Source: Hydrogenophaga intermedia (GTDB taxonomy: Bacteria > Pseudomonadota > Gammaproteobacteria > Burkholderiales > Burkholderiaceae_C). Taken from it: 64,000 bases of DNA. The translations under genes and the position numbers were made by a program. The notes under the pieces were generated by a model that saw only the letters and a list, made by a program, of their open reading frames with translations, was not told the origin of the DNA and made no database searches. Below, one piece after another: positions 17,724 through 27,231 of this stretch (its first letter is position 1; each line of letters starts with the position of its first letter). Location of the stretch: positions 124,001 to 188,000 of the forward strand of contig NZ_CCAE010000001.1 of the NCBI RefSeq assembly GCF_000723405.1. The letters are read 5' to 3'.

Positions 17724-18405
17724 CGCGGGCCTGCTGCGCACGCTGTGGCTGGCCTCGCCGGCCCTGCCAGTGGGCGGCTTTTCCTACTCCGAAGGCCTGG
17801 AGGCGGCCATCGACGCCGGCCTGGCGAACGACGAGGCCGGCGTGGGCACCTGGCTCATCGACCAGTTGCACCTGGGCCAGGCCCGCAGCGACCTCGCGGT
17901 GATGGCAGAGGCGATCAGCGCTTGGCGTGCCCACGACCTGGACCGCGTGCGCGCGCTCAATCAGTGGGTACTGACCACGCGCGAGACCAGCGAGCTGCGC
18001 CTGCAGAGCGAGCAGATGGGCAAGTCCCTGCTGGCCTGGGCCCAGGCCCTGGGCGAACACGGCGCGGCCGTGCACGCGGCCTTGCGCGACGCCGCGCTGA
18101 GCCCACCCACCTGGCCCGTGGCCGCCGCCTGCGCCGCCGCGAAGGGCGAGGCCACCGTGCGCGAGGCCGTGATCGGCCTGGCCTTCGGCTGGGCCGAGAA
18201 CATGGTGCAGGCCGCCATCAAGGCCGTGCCACTGGGCCAGGGCACGGGCCAGCGCCTGCTCGCGCGCCTGGTGGTCGAGATCCCCGCCGCCGTGGACGAG
18301 GCCATCGCGCGCGGCAGCGACGAGCAACGCCAGGCCTTCACCCCCATGCTCGCCATCCTCTCGGCGCGCCACGAAACCCAGTACTCACGCCTGTTCCGAT
18401 CATGA
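17689..18405 (+). CDS. ureF: Urease accessory protein UreF
   Basis: The protein is 238 residues, mostly helical, with [18 protein letters not shown] near the N-terminus and [20 protein letters not shown] in the C-terminal half, both typical of UreF. It acts with UreD and UreG in the urease activation complex. The start lies inside ureE and the stop overlaps ureG (ATGA), so translation is coupled. Confidence 0.94.
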   Translation: MTTNTAIRTTTDAGLLRTLWLASPALPVGGFSYSEGLEAAIDAGLANDEAGVGTWLIDQLHLGQARSDLAVMAEAISAWRAHDLDRVRALNQWVLTTRETSELRLQSEQMGKSLLAWAQALGEHGAAVHAALRDAALSPPTWPVAAACAAAKGEATVREAVIGLAFGWAENMVQAAIKAVPLGQGTGQRLLARLVVEIPAAVDEAIARGSDEQRQAFTPMLAILSARHETQYSRLFRS

Positions 18406-19070
18406 GCACACCGCTGCACCACATTCCGAACCGCACCAAGCCCCTGCCCCCGCTGCGCGTGGGCATCGGCGGCCCGGTGGGTTCCGGCAAGACCACCCTG
18501 CTGGAGATGCTCTGCAAGGCCATGCGCGAGCGCTACGACCTCATCGCCATCACCAACGACATCTACACCAAGGAAGACCAGCGCCTGCTCACCGTGAGCG
18601 GCGCGCTGCCGGCCGACCGCATCCTGGGCGTGGAAACGGGCGGCTGCCCGCACACCGCCATCCGCGAGGACGCCTCCATCAACCTCGAGGCCATCGACCG
18701 CATGCTGGAGCGCTTCCCGGACGCCGACATCGTCTTCGTGGAAAGCGGCGGCGACAACCTGGCCGCCACCTTCAGCCCCGAGTTGAGCGACCTCACGATC
18801 TACGTCATCGACGTGGCGGCCGGCGAAAAGATTCCGCGCAAGGGCGGCCCCGGCATCACCAAGAGCGACCTCTTCGTCATCAACAAGACCGACCTGGCGC
18901 CGCACGTGGGCGCCGACCTGGAGGTGATGAAGGCCGACACCGCGCGCATGCGCCCCGACGCGCAGCGCCGCCCCTGGGTGATGACCAACCTGAAGACCCT
19001 GGCCGGGGTGGACGAGGTGGTGCGCTTCATCGAGACGCGGGGCTTGTTGAAGGCGGCGCAGCCGGCCTGA
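18402..19070 (+). CDS. ureG: Urease accessory GTPase UreG
   Basis: This 222-residue SIMIBI GTPase has a P-loop [10 protein letters not shown] (~22-31), the UreG motif [17 protein letters not shown], switch [15 protein letters not shown] and base-recognition [13 protein letters not shown]. It drives nickel insertion into UreC using GTP and nickel from UreE. It is the last gene of the urease cluster. A tRNA gene begins 62 bases later. Confidence 0.96.
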   Translation: MSTPLHHIPNRTKPLPPLRVGIGGPVGSGKTTLLEMLCKAMRERYDLIAITNDIYTKEDQRLLTVSGALPADRILGVETGGCPHTAIREDASINLEAIDRMLERFPDADIVFVESGGDNLAATFSPELSDLTIYVIDVAAGEKIPRKGGPGITKSDLFVINKTDLAPHVGADLEVMKADTARMRPDAQRRPWVMTNLKTLAGVDEVVRFIETRGLLKAAQPA

Positions 19071-19132
19071 TGGCCTCGGCCGCCCGCGCCGGTGCGCCCC
19101 GGGGCCGGCCGCACTAGAATCCCAGCCTCCGC

Positions 19133-19220
19133 GGAGACTTGGGTGAGCGGTTTAAACCAGCAGTCTTGAAAACTGCCGACCCGCAAGGGTCCGTGAGTTC
19201 GAATCTCACAGTCTCCGCCA
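19133..19220 (+). tRNA. tRNA-Ser (TGA)
   Basis: The 88-base sequence folds into a class II tRNA with acceptor GGAGACT/AGTCTCC, a long variable arm and encoded CCA. The anticodon loop CTTGAAA gives anticodon TGA, reading UCA. A -10-like TAGAAT lies 13 bases upstream (19115-19120). Confidence 0.95.
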
Positions 19221-19297
19221 CTCTCGTGGCATCGCCGGTAAAGTTGACGGGTCAACTGACACACATTGACCCGTTCCATCGTTCACCGGAGATCCGA

Positions 19298-19831
19298 ATG
19301 CCCCTCACCCGCCGCGCCCTCGCGCCTCTCGCCGCCGCCCTGCTCTTCAGCGGCACCGCCCTCGCCGGCCCCAACGACCCCTCCAAGTTCGACGGCACGC
19401 GCTACCTGCCCCAAAAAGCGCTGTACGACTTCAATTTTTCAAAGCCCCTGGAAGGCAAGGCCGCTTTCGGCTACGTCAAGAACCACCTGCGCGCCATCAA
19501 AGAGTACGGCGACCCGAAGTCGCACATCGTCATCGTGGCGCACGGCAATGAACTGCACGCCTTCTCCCGCCTGAACCGCGCGGCCTACCCCGACATGTAC
19601 GAAGAGCTCAAGGCCCTGAGCGACGCGGGCGTGACGATCCGCGTCTGCGCCAACGCGGCGCGCTCGCGCGGCTACAAGCCCGACGAGTTCTACGACGTGA
19701 TCACCGTGGTGCCGGCCGCCGTGATCGACCTGGCCAAGTGGCAGAACGAGGGCTACAGCTACATGTACGCCGAGATGTTCCCGCGCCTGACGCGCGAGGA
19801 TCTGGTCAAGCAGATCCCCGAACTGCAGTAA
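19298..19831 (+). CDS. DsrE-family periplasmic protein
   Basis: The protein is 177 residues. Residues ~1-23 are a signal peptide (cleavage after ALAG). The mature part has the DsrE/DsrF-like alpha/beta pattern (HIVIVAHGNELHAFSR; GVTIRVCANAARSRG), with a single cysteine after the second strand. Members are small sulfur-relay or unknown-function proteins. Short inverted repeats centred on GGGTCAA/TTGACCC (19247-19274) precede it and may be regulatory. Confidence 0.75.
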   Translation: MPLTRRALAPLAAALLFSGTALAGPNDPSKFDGTRYLPQKALYDFNFSKPLEGKAAFGYVKNHLRAIKEYGDPKSHIVIVAHGNELHAFSRLNRAAYPDMYEELKALSDAGVTIRVCANAARSRGYKPDEFYDVITVVPAAVIDLAKWQNEGYSYMYAEMFPRLTREDLVKQIPELQ

Positions 19832-19840
19832 GCCGGCGGC

Positions 19841-21091
19841 TTACCAGGTCCGCCCGAAGCGCCCGGGCGGACCGTGCTGCGCCAGGAGCGCCTGCCACAG
19901 CGCCGTGAGTTCGGCCGAGGCGCCCGGGTCGTTGGGGTTGAGGTTCACTGCCGTCTGCACCAGCACGAAGCGCGTGATGGGGTCGATGAGCACCGCCTGG
20001 CCCAGGATGCCGCGCATGGCGTAGTAGCGCGGCGTTTCGCCGGACAGCCAGATCTGATAGCCGTAATTCGCGCCCAGGCCGCGCGGCGGCGTGGTGGCCT
20101 CGTGGATCCAGGGGCGGGACACCACCTGCCGGCCATTCCAGCGCCCGTCGTGGGCGATCATGAGCCCCAGGCGCGCCCAGTCGCGCAGGCGGGCCACCAC
20201 GCAGCAGAAGCTGAGCGCGTCGCCCGCGGCGTCCGCGTCCCAGGCGGCGTTCGCTTCCGCCCCCAGTGGGGCCCACAGGCGGCGGCTGAAGTAGTCGGGC
20301 AAGGGCATGCCCACCGCGCGGCTGACGGCCATGCCCAGCACCTGCGAGTCGGCGCTGGAGTAGTGGAACACCCGGCCCGGCTCGGCCACGCGCGAGTCGA
20401 ACTGGCGCACCGCCGCCACCGCGCCCATGGCCGCGGGGCCGATGAGCCCGTCGATGAGGCGGCGCACGTCGTCGTCCGGCTGGTACGTTTCCCGAAAGCC
20501 GATGCCGGAGGCCATGGGCAGCAAGGCGTGAAGGGGCGTGGCGCCGTAGGCCGTGCCCGCCAGTTCGGGCACGTAGGCGGACACGGGGTCGTCGAGCGAG
20601 CGGATGGCGCGGTCTTCCAGCGCCGCGCCCACGAGCAGGCCGGTGATGGTCTTGGCCAGCGAATGGGACAGGAAACGGTCGCTGTCCTTGCGGCCGTACT
20701 GGTAGTGCTCGAAGAGGATGTCCGTGTCGCGCGCGATGAGCAGGCCCGTGACGGGGTGGCGGCGCAGGTAGTCGGCCAGGGTGTGGGTGCGGCCTTCGTG
20801 CTGGTACGTCAGCTCAAGGCTGCCCGACGCCCGCGACAAGGGCGACGGCGTGGCCGAGGTGGGCACCTCGCGCAGGGGGCGGAACTGGTCGTAGTGGCTG
20901 TGCAGGCCCACGTAGTGCTCCTGCTTGAGGCCCTCGCGCTTCGTGCCGGGCGGGGGCACCGGGTAGCCCTGGGCCTGCCCGTAAGCGGCGGCCTGCGGGC
21001 CGTCGGGCACGAAGCCGGGCTCGGCCCGCGCACCCAGCGCGGCCGCGCCGCACAGAACGGCGGCCAGCAGGCGCAAGGGGCGGTGCAACAA
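19841..21091 (-). CDS. Serine hydrolase of the beta-lactamase/6-aminohexanoate-dimer hydrolase family
   Basis: The protein is 416 residues with an N-terminal signal sequence ending ARA. The serine nucleophile motif S-x-x-K appears as HSLAKTITG, the Tyr motif as FHYSSADSQV, and the third motif region as YAMRGILGQAV. This set fits class C-like hydrolases such as NylB rather than a resistance enzyme. No ATG or GTG exists in the frame after the upstream stop, so it must start at TTG (21091 or 21088), with a good AGGGGG site. It follows the hydroxylase gene by 10 bases on the same strand. Confidence 0.8.
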   Translation of the reverse strand: MLHRPLRLLAAVLCGAAALGARAEPGFVPDGPQAAAYGQAQGYPVPPPGTKREGLKQEHYVGLHSHYDQFRPLREVPTSATPSPLSRASGSLELTYQHEGRTHTLADYLRRHPVTGLLIARDTDILFEHYQYGRKDSDRFLSHSLAKTITGLLVGAALEDRAIRSLDDPVSAYVPELAGTAYGATPLHALLPMASGIGFRETYQPDDDVRRLIDGLIGPAAMGAVAAVRQFDSRVAEPGRVFHYSSADSQVLGMAVSRAVGMPLPDYFSRRLWAPLGAEANAAWDADAAGDALSFCCVVARLRDWARLGLMIAHDGRWNGRQVVSRPWIHEATTPPRGLGANYGYQIWLSGETPRYYAMRGILGQAVLIDPITRFVLVQTAVNLNPNDPGASAELTALWQALLAQHGPPGRFGRTW

Positions 21092-21101
21092 ACCAGACCC
21101 C

Positions 21102-21803
21102 CTAGGCGTACTTCTTCAGGTTGGCCCGGATCGCCTTCACCTCTTCCGAGTAACGCCCCAGCACTCGGGTGAGAAGGAGGTTGAGCATGCGATAGGGCCA
21201 GGGCATGGGCCGCAGCACGTCCACGATGAGCACGACGCGGATGTCGCTGGCATGGTTGATGACCTCGTGGCTCCAGCTGTCGTCGAAGAGGATGCTGTGG
21301 CCGTTCGTCCAGGTGTGGAACTGGTCCTTCACACGCAGGGTGGGCGGGTTCTCGGCAGGCACCTTCAGGGCCAGGTGGTAGCGCAAGTAGCCGGTGTAGG
21401 GGCCATCGTGCGCGGGGATGGACTTGCCCGGGTCGAGGATGGAGAAGAAGGCGCCGAGCAGGTTGGGCACCTGGCGCAGCGCGGCCATGGTGTTCGGGCA
21501 TTTGCCGGCGTTGGCGGACACCTCGCCATCCACCGTGGACAGCATGAACACGCGCCAGCTCTTGTCGGGATTGACGGTGCCGGAGATGTAGGTCTCGACC
21601 TTGGAGACCTCGTGGTAGCGGGGGATGCGCTCGCGCTCTTGCAACAGCGCCTCGAGCTCGGTGCGGATGGCGTCCTGGTGCCGGTCCAGCACGCGCAGGG
21701 CCGGGTAGGTCTGGTCGATGTCGAAGAACGCCGGCCGCTGCTGACCACCGGCCTGCCGCGAGAAGATGGCGTTGATGCGGCGCTGAACGGGGGTCTGCGA
21801 CAT
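21102..21803 (-). CDS. Aspartyl/asparaginyl beta-hydroxylase family dioxygenase
   Basis: The protein is 233 residues. The conserved block AHDGPYTGYLRYHLALKVP and the iron-binding DDSWSHEVINHA mark the Fe(II)/2-oxoglutarate hydroxylases related to LpxO and AspH. There is no clear membrane anchor at the N-terminus, though the C-terminal segment RPMPWPYRMLNLLLTRVL is amphipathic. It may hydroxylate a lipid A acyl chain or a peptide; the substrate cannot be told. A strong AGGAG site precedes the ATG. Confidence 0.82.
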   Translation of the reverse strand: MSQTPVQRRINAIFSRQAGGQQRPAFFDIDQTYPALRVLDRHQDAIRTELEALLQERERIPRYHEVSKVETYISGTVNPDKSWRVFMLSTVDGEVSANAGKCPNTMAALRQVPNLLGAFFSILDPGKSIPAHDGPYTGYLRYHLALKVPAENPPTLRVKDQFHTWTNGHSILFDDSWSHEVINHASDIRVVLIVDVLRPMPWPYRMLNLLLTRVLGRYSEEVKAIRANLKKYA

Positions 21804-21873
21804 CGCGTCTCCTGGTGAATCCCGAGGTGAGGAACGCGCGCATTATGGGCCGCATGCCCGCTGGTGGAACACA

Positions 21874-21905
21874 CAAAAAAAGAGGCAGCCCGTGAGGGCT
21901 GCCTC
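21874..21905 (-). terminator. Intrinsic terminator of the DUF4148 gene
   Basis: A perfect 10-bp stem (21882-21891 with 21896-21905, loop GTGA) is followed on the minus strand by a run of seven T. It lies 32 bases after the DUF4148 gene. Confidence 0.9.
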
Positions 21906-21936
21906 AAATCCTTGGAGGAGACAAACGGTGACGGGA

Positions 21937-22338
21937 TCAGTTGACCTGGACGCTGCCCTGGCCTTGCACCACGGCGTTGCCCTGCACGGCGCGCAGGCCG
22001 GCCAGGCGGATCAGCTCGGCCTGCTCGGGCGTGGCCACGGGCTGCAGTTCACCGCGAACCACCACGCCCAGACGGCGGGCTTCTGCGGCTTCGGCCAGCA
22101 CCTGGGCGCGGGTCAGGCCGCTGGCGACCACGGTGGCCTGGGCTTGCGCGGGGTTGGCTTCGCCGCGGGCGATCTGGTCGGCCTGGTAGGCCGGTGCGAC
22201 CTGGGCTTGCACTTCGGCGCGGCTCAGGGTCGACTGAAAGTTGAAGACTTCGTTGCCTTCGATGGGGCCTTCGGCGAAGGCGGCACCGGCGGTCAGGGCG
22301 AAGGCGATGGGCAGGAGGACGAGTTGCGAGGTTTTCAT
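21937..22338 (-). CDS. DUF4148 periplasmic protein
   Basis: The protein is 133 residues with a cleavable signal (ends AAFA). The mature part is helical with the LTRAQVLAEAAEARRLG block seen in DUF4148 proteins, which are abundant in Burkholderiales and of unknown role. It has its own terminator and a good AAAGGAA ribosome site. It is divergent from an OmpR-type two-component system, which may control it. Confidence 0.85.
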   Translation of the reverse strand: MKTSQLVLLPIAFALTAGAAFAEGPIEGNEVFNFQSTLSRAEVQAQVAPAYQADQIARGEANPAQAQATVVASGLTRAQVLAEAAEARRLGVVVRGELQPVATPEQAELIRLAGLRAVQGNAVVQGQGSVQVN

Positions 22339-22459
22339 GACAGTTCCTTTGGAGACGACAGGTTGAAGACGGTGGAGAGAGGAGACACTTGGGAAGCCGG
22401 TCTGCGTCGGCATGGGAAGAACTGTAGAAACCGGGTCTGTCGTTTCCCGAACGCCTGAA

Positions 22460-22473
22460 TTACGTATTCGTAA
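22460..22473. promoter_or_regulatory. Inverted repeat TTACG-N4-CGTAA, candidate regulator site
   Basis: The repeat lies in the 214-base gap between the divergent DUF4148 gene and the response regulator gene, 80 bases before the latter's start. It is an inverted rather than direct repeat. OmpR-family regulators often bind their own promoter, so this is a reasonable but untested target. Confidence 0.4.
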
Positions 22474-22552
22474 CCCACTGCGCACTCACTTTCCGTGACA
22501 ATTTCATAGCGCGCAATCGGATAGCGCGCCATCCATTCACCCACCCCACGCC

Positions 22553-23236
22553 ATGCGCATCCTGGTCATCGAAGACGAAGCCAAGCAAGCCGACTACGTC
22601 AAACGTGGTCTGAGCGAAGCTGGCTACACGGTCGACGTTGCTCGCGACGGCATCGAAGGCCGCTACCTCGCCACCGAAGGCGACTACCAGCTCGTGGTGC
22701 TCGACATCATGTTGCCGGGCGTGGACGGTTTCGGCGTGCTGTCCGCCCTGCGTGAGAAGCGCAACACCCCGGTGCTCATGCTCACCGCGCGCGACCTGGT
22801 GGAGGACCGTGTGCGCGGCCTGCAATCGGGTGCCGACGACTACCTTGTCAAGCCGTTCGCCTTCTCCGAATTGCTCGCGCGCATCGGCGCCTTGTTGCGC
22901 CGGGGCCCGGCGGCCAATGCGGAAGCCACCAACAGCAAGCTCACCATCAGCGACCTGGAGATGGACCTGCTCAGCCGCAAGGCCTCTCGCGCGGGCCAGC
23001 GGCTGGAGCTGACGGCCAAGGAGTTCGCGCTGCTGGCTCTGCTGGCGCGCCGCAAAGGACAAATCCTGTCGCGCACCACGCTGGCCGAGCAGGTGTGGGA
23101 CATGAACTTCGACTCCGATACCAACGTCGTCGAGGTGGCGATCCGCCGGCTGCGCGCGAAGATGGATGATCCCTTCCGGCCCAAGCTGCTGCACAACGTG
23201 CGCGGCATGGGTTATGTGCTGGAGGAGCGCGCGTGA
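22553..23236 (+). CDS. OmpR-family response regulator
   Basis: The protein is 227 residues. The receiver has ED at residues 8-9, phospho-acceptor Asp in LVVLDIMLPGVDG and Lys in DYLVKPFAFSELLAR. The winged helix ends VEVAIRRLRAKMDDP...VRGMGYVLEE. It is closest in character to the CusR/heavy-metal group. Its stop overlaps the GTG start of the kinase. Confidence 0.92.
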   Translation: MRILVIEDEAKQADYVKRGLSEAGYTVDVARDGIEGRYLATEGDYQLVVLDIMLPGVDGFGVLSALREKRNTPVLMLTARDLVEDRVRGLQSGADDYLVKPFAFSELLARIGALLRRGPAANAEATNSKLTISDLEMDLLSRKASRAGQRLELTAKEFALLALLARRKGQILSRTTLAEQVWDMNFDSDTNVVEVAIRRLRAKMDDPFRPKLLHNVRGMGYVLEERA

Positions 23237-24621
23237 ACACCACCACCATGGCCCCGCCCACCAGTTCGGCCACCGCCGAGCTGCACGCCGAACCCACACC
23301 CTGCACCTACTCCATCGGCAAGCGCCTGTCGCTGCTGCTGGCGGTGCAGACCATCATTGGCCTGGGCGTTCTGCTCGCCGTGATCTATGCCGCCACGTGG
23401 ATGCTGTTCGAATCGCGGCAGCAGGAGGAATTGCGCGGGTACTCCAACGTGCTCATCGAGGTGCTGAAAGAGTCCGACGCGCACGGCGGCGAGGCCGAGA
23501 TGACGCAGAAGCTGCTGTGGCTGAGCGAGCGCCGGCCGGGCAATTTCGTGCAGATCAACCGCGCCGATGGCAGCACGTTCTACCGCGACCCCCTGCCCAC
23601 CTTCGACCCGTACACGGCGCCGTCGAGCGAGTTGCGGTTCGACATTCCGCGCGCCGACGGAAGCGCACCCCTGCAAGGCCGGTTGCTGATCGACTGCTCA
23701 CGCGACGCTCAGTATGGCCAGCGCATGGCCCTGCTGCTGGTGGCGGCCACGCTGGCGGGTGGCGCTTTCGTGGCCTGGGCCACGTTCTGGCGCGTGCGCT
23801 GCAGCTTGCGCCCGCTGGCGGACCTGGCGGCGCGGACGCGCGCCATCGATGTGCGCCGGCTCGACCAACGCCTGGCATTGTCCGAGCCCATCGAGGAACT
23901 GCAGCCACTGATCGAACAGTTCAACGGCCTCATGCACCGCGTGGAGCGCACCTACGTGCAGCTCGAGGGCTTCAACGCCGACGTGGCGCACGAGCTGCGC
24001 ACGCCGCTGGCCAACCTGATCGGCCACACCGAGGTGGCGCTGAGCCGCGAGCGCAGCGCACCCGAGCTCGAGGAGGTGCTGCTGTCCAACCTGGAAGAAC
24101 TCCAGCGCCTGGCCGGCATCGTCAATGACATGCTGTTCCTGGCGCAGGCCGACCGCGGCGTGAAGGCTCGCCGCGGCGCGGCCGTGAGCCTGGCTGAACT
24201 GGTGAACCAGGTGGTGGAGTTCCACGAAGCGCCGATGGAGGAAGCCGGCCTGGCGATCGACATCGAAGGCGATGTGCAGCTCGCCGTGGATGAGCCACTG
24301 TTCAAGCGCGCGCTGTCCAACTTGCTGGGCAACGCCATCCGCTACGCCGACAAGGACTCGCGCCTGTGCGTGCGCATCCTGCGCGAGGGCGACAACGGCG
24401 TGCGGCTGTGGGTGGAAAACACCGGCCCGGCGATCGAGCCCGAGCACCTGCCGCGCCTGTTCGACCGCTTCTTCCGCGCCGACGCCTCCCGCTGCGAGCT
24501 GGAGAAGCCGCACCACGGCCTGGGCCTGTCCATCGTGGCGGCCATCGCGCGCATGCACGACGGCTTCGCAGCAGCCGAGTCGGAAGCGGGCCGCACGCGC
24601 GTGGGCTTCAGCATGGTCTGA
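23233..24621 (+). CDS. Sensor histidine kinase, partner of the OmpR-type regulator
   Basis: The protein is 462 residues from GTG (an ATG 15 bases on is possible). Membrane spans lie at ~30-55 and ~165-185 around a ~110-residue periplasmic domain, followed by HAMP. The H-box is DVAHELRTPLANLIGHTEVAL. The ATP site shows NLLGNAIRYA, ENTGP and HHGLGLSIVAAIARMH. Overall it resembles heavy-metal-type sensors (CusS). The signal is not identifiable. Confidence 0.9.
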   Translation: MNTTTMAPPTSSATAELHAEPTPCTYSIGKRLSLLLAVQTIIGLGVLLAVIYAATWMLFESRQQEELRGYSNVLIEVLKESDAHGGEAEMTQKLLWLSERRPGNFVQINRADGSTFYRDPLPTFDPYTAPSSELRFDIPRADGSAPLQGRLLIDCSRDAQYGQRMALLLVAATLAGGAFVAWATFWRVRCSLRPLADLAARTRAIDVRRLDQRLALSEPIEELQPLIEQFNGLMHRVERTYVQLEGFNADVAHELRTPLANLIGHTEVALSRERSAPELEEVLLSNLEELQRLAGIVNDMLFLAQADRGVKARRGAAVSLAELVNQVVEFHEAPMEEAGLAIDIEGDVQLAVDEPLFKRALSNLLGNAIRYADKDSRLCVRILREGDNGVRLWVENTGPAIEPEHLPRLFDRFFRADASRCELEKPHHGLGLSIVAAIARMHDGFAAAESEAGRTRVGFSMV

Positions 24622-24646
24622 CACAGGCCCGCCGCGCAGGCGTTTG

Positions 24647-25867
24647 TCAGCCAGGCAAGAACAGCGACTGCAGGTCGCTCAGGAAGTCGAAGCCGCGTTC
24701 GGTCGGGCGCACCTGGCGAGCGTCGCGCTCGATCAGGCCTTTCGCTTCGGCCTCGCGCAAGGCCGTGTCGATGCTGGACAGCGGCAGACCGGTGCTGGCC
24801 ATGAAGTCGGCCAGGGCGAAGCCTTCGCGCAGGCGCAGCGCGTTGAGCATGAATTCGAAGGGCAGTTGCGCGCGCGGCACCTCGTCCATGCTGGCCACGG
24901 CGTCGCCGGCCAGGGCGCGTTCCATGTACAGGCGCGGTTCGCGCACACGCACCGGGCGCGCGATGCGGTGCGCGAAACTGAGCTTGCCATGGGCACCCGC
25001 GCCGATGCCGAGGTAGTCGCCAAAACGCCAGTAGTTGAGGTTGTGCCGGCAGGCGTGGCCCGGCCGCGCATAAGCCGACACCTCGTAGCGCTGCAGACCC
25101 GATTCGCCGGTGATCGCCGTGATGCGGTCCAGCATCTCGTAGGCCTCGTCGTCGCTGGGCAGGCGGGGCGGGAACTTGGCGAAGTAGGTGTTGGGTTCCA
25201 GCGTGAGGTGGTAGACCGACAGGTGCGGCGGCGCGAAGGACAGCGCGGTGCGCAGGTCGGCCTCGCACTGCGCGAGCGTCTGGCCCGGCAGGGCGTACAT
25301 CAGGTCGAGATTGAAGGTGTCGAACACCTGCGCCGCCTCTTCCAGCGCGGCGCGCGCCTGCGCACCGTTGTGCACCCGACCCAGGGCCTTGAGCTGCGCG
25401 TCGTCGAAGCTCTGCACGCCGATCGACAGCCGCGTGACGCCGGCCTGGCGGAAGGCGCGGAAGCGGTCCTTCTCGAAGGTGCCGGGGTTGGCTTCCAGCG
25501 TGATCTCGGCGTCGGCCTCCAGCGGCAGGCGCGCGCGCACGTCGGCGAGCAGGCGGTCGATGGCCTCGGGCGAGAATAGACTGGGCGTGCCGCCGCCGAT
25601 GAACACGCTGTGCACCGGCCGGCCCCACACCAGGGGCAGCGATGCCTCGAGATCGGCGCGCAAAGCGTCGAGGTAGCGCGCCTCGGGCATGTCCTCGCCT
25701 GGCGCGGCCGTGGCGCTCCACTCATGCGAATTGAAGTCGCAGTAGGGGCACTTCTTCAGACACCAAGGCAGGTGGATGTAGAGCGACAGCTGCGGCAGCG
25801 CGGCGAGCTGCAGCGTGCCCGGGCGCATCCAGTGGCGCGGGTCGCGGCTGATGGTCGGTTCGCTCAT
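24647..25867 (-). CDS. hemW: Radical SAM heme chaperone HemW
   Basis: The protein is 406 residues. The radical SAM cluster motif is CLKKCPYC, within LYIHLPWCLKKCPYCDFNSH, followed by the GGGTPS motif. Length and the lack of an N-terminal HemN extension favour HemW, which binds heme, over coproporphyrinogen dehydrogenase HemN. The start overlaps the rdgB stop. It ends a minus-strand row kinase-phosphatase-rph-rdgB-hemW. Confidence 0.9.
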   Translation of the reverse strand: MSEPTISRDPRHWMRPGTLQLAALPQLSLYIHLPWCLKKCPYCDFNSHEWSATAAPGEDMPEARYLDALRADLEASLPLVWGRPVHSVFIGGGTPSLFSPEAIDRLLADVRARLPLEADAEITLEANPGTFEKDRFRAFRQAGVTRLSIGVQSFDDAQLKALGRVHNGAQARAALEEAAQVFDTFNLDLMYALPGQTLAQCEADLRTALSFAPPHLSVYHLTLEPNTYFAKFPPRLPSDDEAYEMLDRITAITGESGLQRYEVSAYARPGHACRHNLNYWRFGDYLGIGAGAHGKLSFAHRIARPVRVREPRLYMERALAGDAVASMDEVPRAQLPFEFMLNALRLREGFALADFMASTGLPLSSIDTALREAEAKGLIERDARQVRPTERGFDFLSDLQSLFLPG

Positions 25868-26475
25868 GCCGCGGGCGAGAACCAGCGCTCGCGCATGAGT
25901 TCCAGCATGGCGCGCGCGGCCTGGCCCCGGTGGCTGTGCCGGTTCTTCACCTCGGGGTCGAGCTGGGCGAAGGTCTGGCCCAGCGCGGGGATGAACATCA
26001 CGGGGTCGAAGCCGAAGCCCCGGTCGCCCACGCGCTCGCGCGTGATGAGGCCGGGCGCGCGACCCGTGGCCACGAGCGGTTCGGGGTCGTCGGCGTGGCG
26101 CAAGGCCACCAGGGTGCTGACCAGCGCGGCACGGCGGTCACCCACGTCGCGCATCTGTTCGAGCAGCGCGGTGACGTTGTGGTCGTCGCCCTTGGGGTAG
26201 CCGTGCTGCGTCGCGTAGTAGGCGGTGTCCACGCCGGGCAGGCCACCGAAGGCTTCCACGCACAGGCCAGCGTCGTCGGCCACGGCCGGCAGACCGCTTT
26301 CGCGCGCGGCGTGGCGGGCCTTGGCCAGCGCGTTCTCGATGAAGGTGCAATGCGGCTCGGGCGCCTCGGGAATGCCCAGGTCGGCCTGGCGCACGAGTTG
26401 CACGCCCAGCGGCGCGAACAGCGTCTGCAGCTCGGCCAGTTTGCCCGCGTTGTTGGACGCCAGGACCAGCTTCAT
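25864..26475 (-). CDS. rdgB: Non-canonical purine NTP pyrophosphatase RdgB
   Basis: The protein is 203 residues starting [16 protein letters not shown], the family's nucleotide-binding opening. Further blocks are [13 protein letters not shown] and [11 protein letters not shown]. It hydrolyses dITP, ITP and XTP to monophosphates and so keeps hypoxanthine out of DNA. It overlaps rph and hemW by 4 bases each. Confidence 0.95.
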   Translation of the reverse strand: MKLVLASNNAGKLAELQTLFAPLGVQLVRQADLGIPEAPEPHCTFIENALAKARHAARESGLPAVADDAGLCVEAFGGLPGVDTAYYATQHGYPKGDDHNVTALLEQMRDVGDRRAALVSTLVALRHADDPEPLVATGRAPGLITRERVGDRGFGFDPVMFIPALGQTFAQLDPEVKNRHSHRGQAARAMLELMRERWFSPAA

Positions 26476-27200
26476 GCGCTGAGCGCGGCCTTTTGCAGGG
26501 CCACCAGTTCGGCGATGCCCTTTTCAGCCAGCACCAGCAACTGATCCATCTCGGCGCGCGTGAAGGCCACGCCCTCGGCCGTGCCCTGCACCTCCACGTA
26601 GTGCCCGGCACCGGTCATCACCACATTCATGTCGGTGTCGCAGGTGGAGTCTTCCACGTACTCCAGGTCGAGCAGCGGCGTGCCGTCGAGGATGCCCACG
26701 GAAATCGCGGCGACGTGGTCCCTGATCGGCGAGGCCGTGAGTTTGCCCGCGGCCATCAGGCGGCTCACGGCGTCTTGCGCGGCCACGAAGGCGCCGGTGA
26801 TGGCGGCCGTGCGGGTGCCGCCATCGGCCTGCAGCACGTCGCAATCGAGTGAGATGGAGCGTTCGCCGAGTGCTTTCAGGTCGAACACCGCGCGCAACGA
26901 GCGGCCGATAAGGCGCTGGATCTCCTGCGTGCGCCCGCTCTGCTTGCCTTTGGCGGCCTCGCGGTCACTGCGGGTGTGGGTGGCGCGCGGCAGCATGCCG
27001 TACTCGGCCGTCACCCAGCCTTCGCCGCTGCCGCGCTTGTGCGGGGGCACTTTCTCTTCCACCGACGCGGTGCACAGCACCTTGGTGTTGCCGAACTCGA
27101 TGAGCACCGAGCCTTCGGCGTGCATGGTGTAGCCACGGGTGATGCGCACCGGGCGCAGGGCGTTGGTGGCCCGCTGGCCCGGACGTTGGACAGCCGTCAT
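26472..27200 (-). CDS. rph: Ribonuclease PH
   Basis: The protein is 242 residues. The phosphorolytic 3'-5' exoribonuclease trims tRNA 3' ends. Conserved [37 protein letters not shown] and [20 protein letters not shown] are present. Length is normal and there is no frameshift. Confidence 0.95.
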   Translation of the reverse strand: MTAVQRPGQRATNALRPVRITRGYTMHAEGSVLIEFGNTKVLCTASVEEKVPPHKRGSGEGWVTAEYGMLPRATHTRSDREAAKGKQSGRTQEIQRLIGRSLRAVFDLKALGERSISLDCDVLQADGGTRTAAITGAFVAAQDAVSRLMAAGKLTASPIRDHVAAISVGILDGTPLLDLEYVEDSTCDTDMNVVMTGAGHYVEVQGTAEGVAFTRAEMDQLLVLAEKGIAELVALQKAALSA

Positions 27201-27231
27201 GGGAAAACCTCAAAACAAGGGGAAACGAAGC

